Source: Pseudomonadota bacterium (lineage in GTDB: Bacteria > Pseudomonadota > Alphaproteobacteria > Micavibrionales > CSBR16-224). Taken from it: DNA of 64,000 nt. Shown piece by piece: positions 63,613-64,000 of this stretch. The translations under genes were made by a program, and so were the position numbers. Below the pieces are notes generated by a model that saw nothing but the letters and a program-made list of their open reading frames with translations, was not told where the DNA came from and made no database searches. The stretch covers positions 2,380,735-2,444,734 of the forward strand of contig CP053449.1 in NCBI GenBank assembly GCA_013285465.1, written 5' to 3'. The number at the start of each line of letters is the position of its first letter. Within the stretch, counting starts at the first letter, position 1.

Positions 63613-64000
63613 ATGGACTGGTATTTCACCTTAAAAACCCTGCATATTCTCAGCGCCGCGATCTTGTTCGGCACAGGGCTGGGGATTGCTTTTTTCATGT
63701 ATGCCGCGCGCTTTGCCGAAAATCTGCACCAGAAATATTACGCCGCGCGCTTTACCGTTCTGGCTGATTTCATCTTCACGCTTCCCGCCGTTATCCTGCA
63801 GCCGCTGACGGGTTTTCTTCTTATAATCGAAGGCGGCTACTCCTTCCATGACACATGGATTATCCGGAGTAGCGCATTATATCTGCTGGTCGGCCTGTGC
63901 TGGATTCCCGTTGTTTTTATCCAGATCAGATTGCGCAATATGCTGCGTCATGCCATCGACAACGACACATCTCTGCCCGCAAATTATACAAAATTGTTCC
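63613..64000 (+). CDS. DUF2269 family membrane protein, 5' part
   Basis: The frame runs off the right edge, so only the first 129 residues are present. Translation starts MDWYFTLKTLHILSAAILFG and continues with FFMYAARFAENLHQKYYAARFTVLADFIFTLPAVILQPLTGFLLI and SALYLLVGLCWIPVVFIQIRLRNML. That is the DUF2269 pattern of four-helix membrane proteins of unknown role, here with three or four helices seen. It starts 43 bases after the Sel1 gene. Confidence 0.85.
   Translation, partial: MDWYFTLKTLHILSAAILFGTGLGIAFFMYAARFAENLHQKYYAARFTVLADFIFTLPAVILQPLTGFLLIIEGGYSFHDTWIIRSSALYLLVGLCWIPVVFIQIRLRNMLRHAIDNDTSLPANYTKLF

Overview
The window looks like a chromosomal segment of an alphaproteobacterium. Support comes from the long, rickettsia/alpha-type isocitrate dehydrogenase, the TrcR/DUF1013 regulator, a DUF2336 protein, an LdtR-like MarR regulator and the pal-cpoB-tilS-ftsH block. 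Most genes are moderately GC-rich and packed on both strands. A Micavibrio-like or related deep-branching lineage is my guess; no rRNA is present to confirm it.

Layout. 1-5.7 kb: the end of a GH13 alpha-glucosidase, two paralogous secreted Rap1a/Tai-like proteins flanking a periplasmic protein of unknown function, and uvrB. 5.7-7.0 kb: an AT-rich patch with a lipoprotein and an AbiU2/HEPN-like protein. 7-18 kb: icd, deoA, cdd, a DUF465 microprotein missing from simple ORF lists, a membrane protein, an ECF sigma factor translationally coupled to a YfbK-type VWA protein, a DUF2336 protein, an LdtR-like regulator, an HIBYL-CoA hydrolase-like protein, arsC and a long ankyrin protein.

20.1-24.9 kb is the clearest mobile region. 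A host tRNA-Arg(CCU) gene is cut in its anticodon loop: its promoter and 5' half lie at 20070-20109 and its 3' half at 24928-24974. A 10-nt sequence, GATTCCTAAT, is repeated at both junctions. The roughly 4.8 kb between them carry a TetR-controlled ABC/HlyD export operon ending in a His-rich cytochrome c'-like protein without a complete heme motif, plus a different, intact tRNA-Arg(CCU) that could replace the broken one. No integrase is visible.

25-37 kb: an isolated IcmD/DotP-like small membrane protein; a three-gene run headed by a protein with two GGDEF-like domains; ribosomal protein S1 with a long histone-H1-like tail; a secreted cyclophilin; a 1,298-residue protein of unknown function with a collagen-like segment and an ankyrin-like repeat; and trcR. 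The IcmD-like protein and the VWA protein 12 kb away share the juxtamembrane peptide HLVHTQMGNV, encoded with different synonymous codons. This is the most unexpected protein-level observation in the window.

37-64 kb is mostly housekeeping: a phosphoglycerate-mutase-like protein, lolA, fmt, a thermonuclease, uvrD/pcrA, pal-cpoB-tilS-ftsH, an isoaspartyl peptidase, an MFS transporter, a complete pantothenate cluster (panG-like, panB, panC, coaX), a PAP2 phosphatase, a CDP-alcohol phosphatidyltransferase, pyrH-frr, a frameshifted secreted protein, a cystathionine beta-synthase and gamma-lyase pair, a DUF6064 protein, a Tat-exported aldo/keto reductase, a YffB-type ArsC, a Sel1-repeat protein and the start of a DUF2269 membrane protein.
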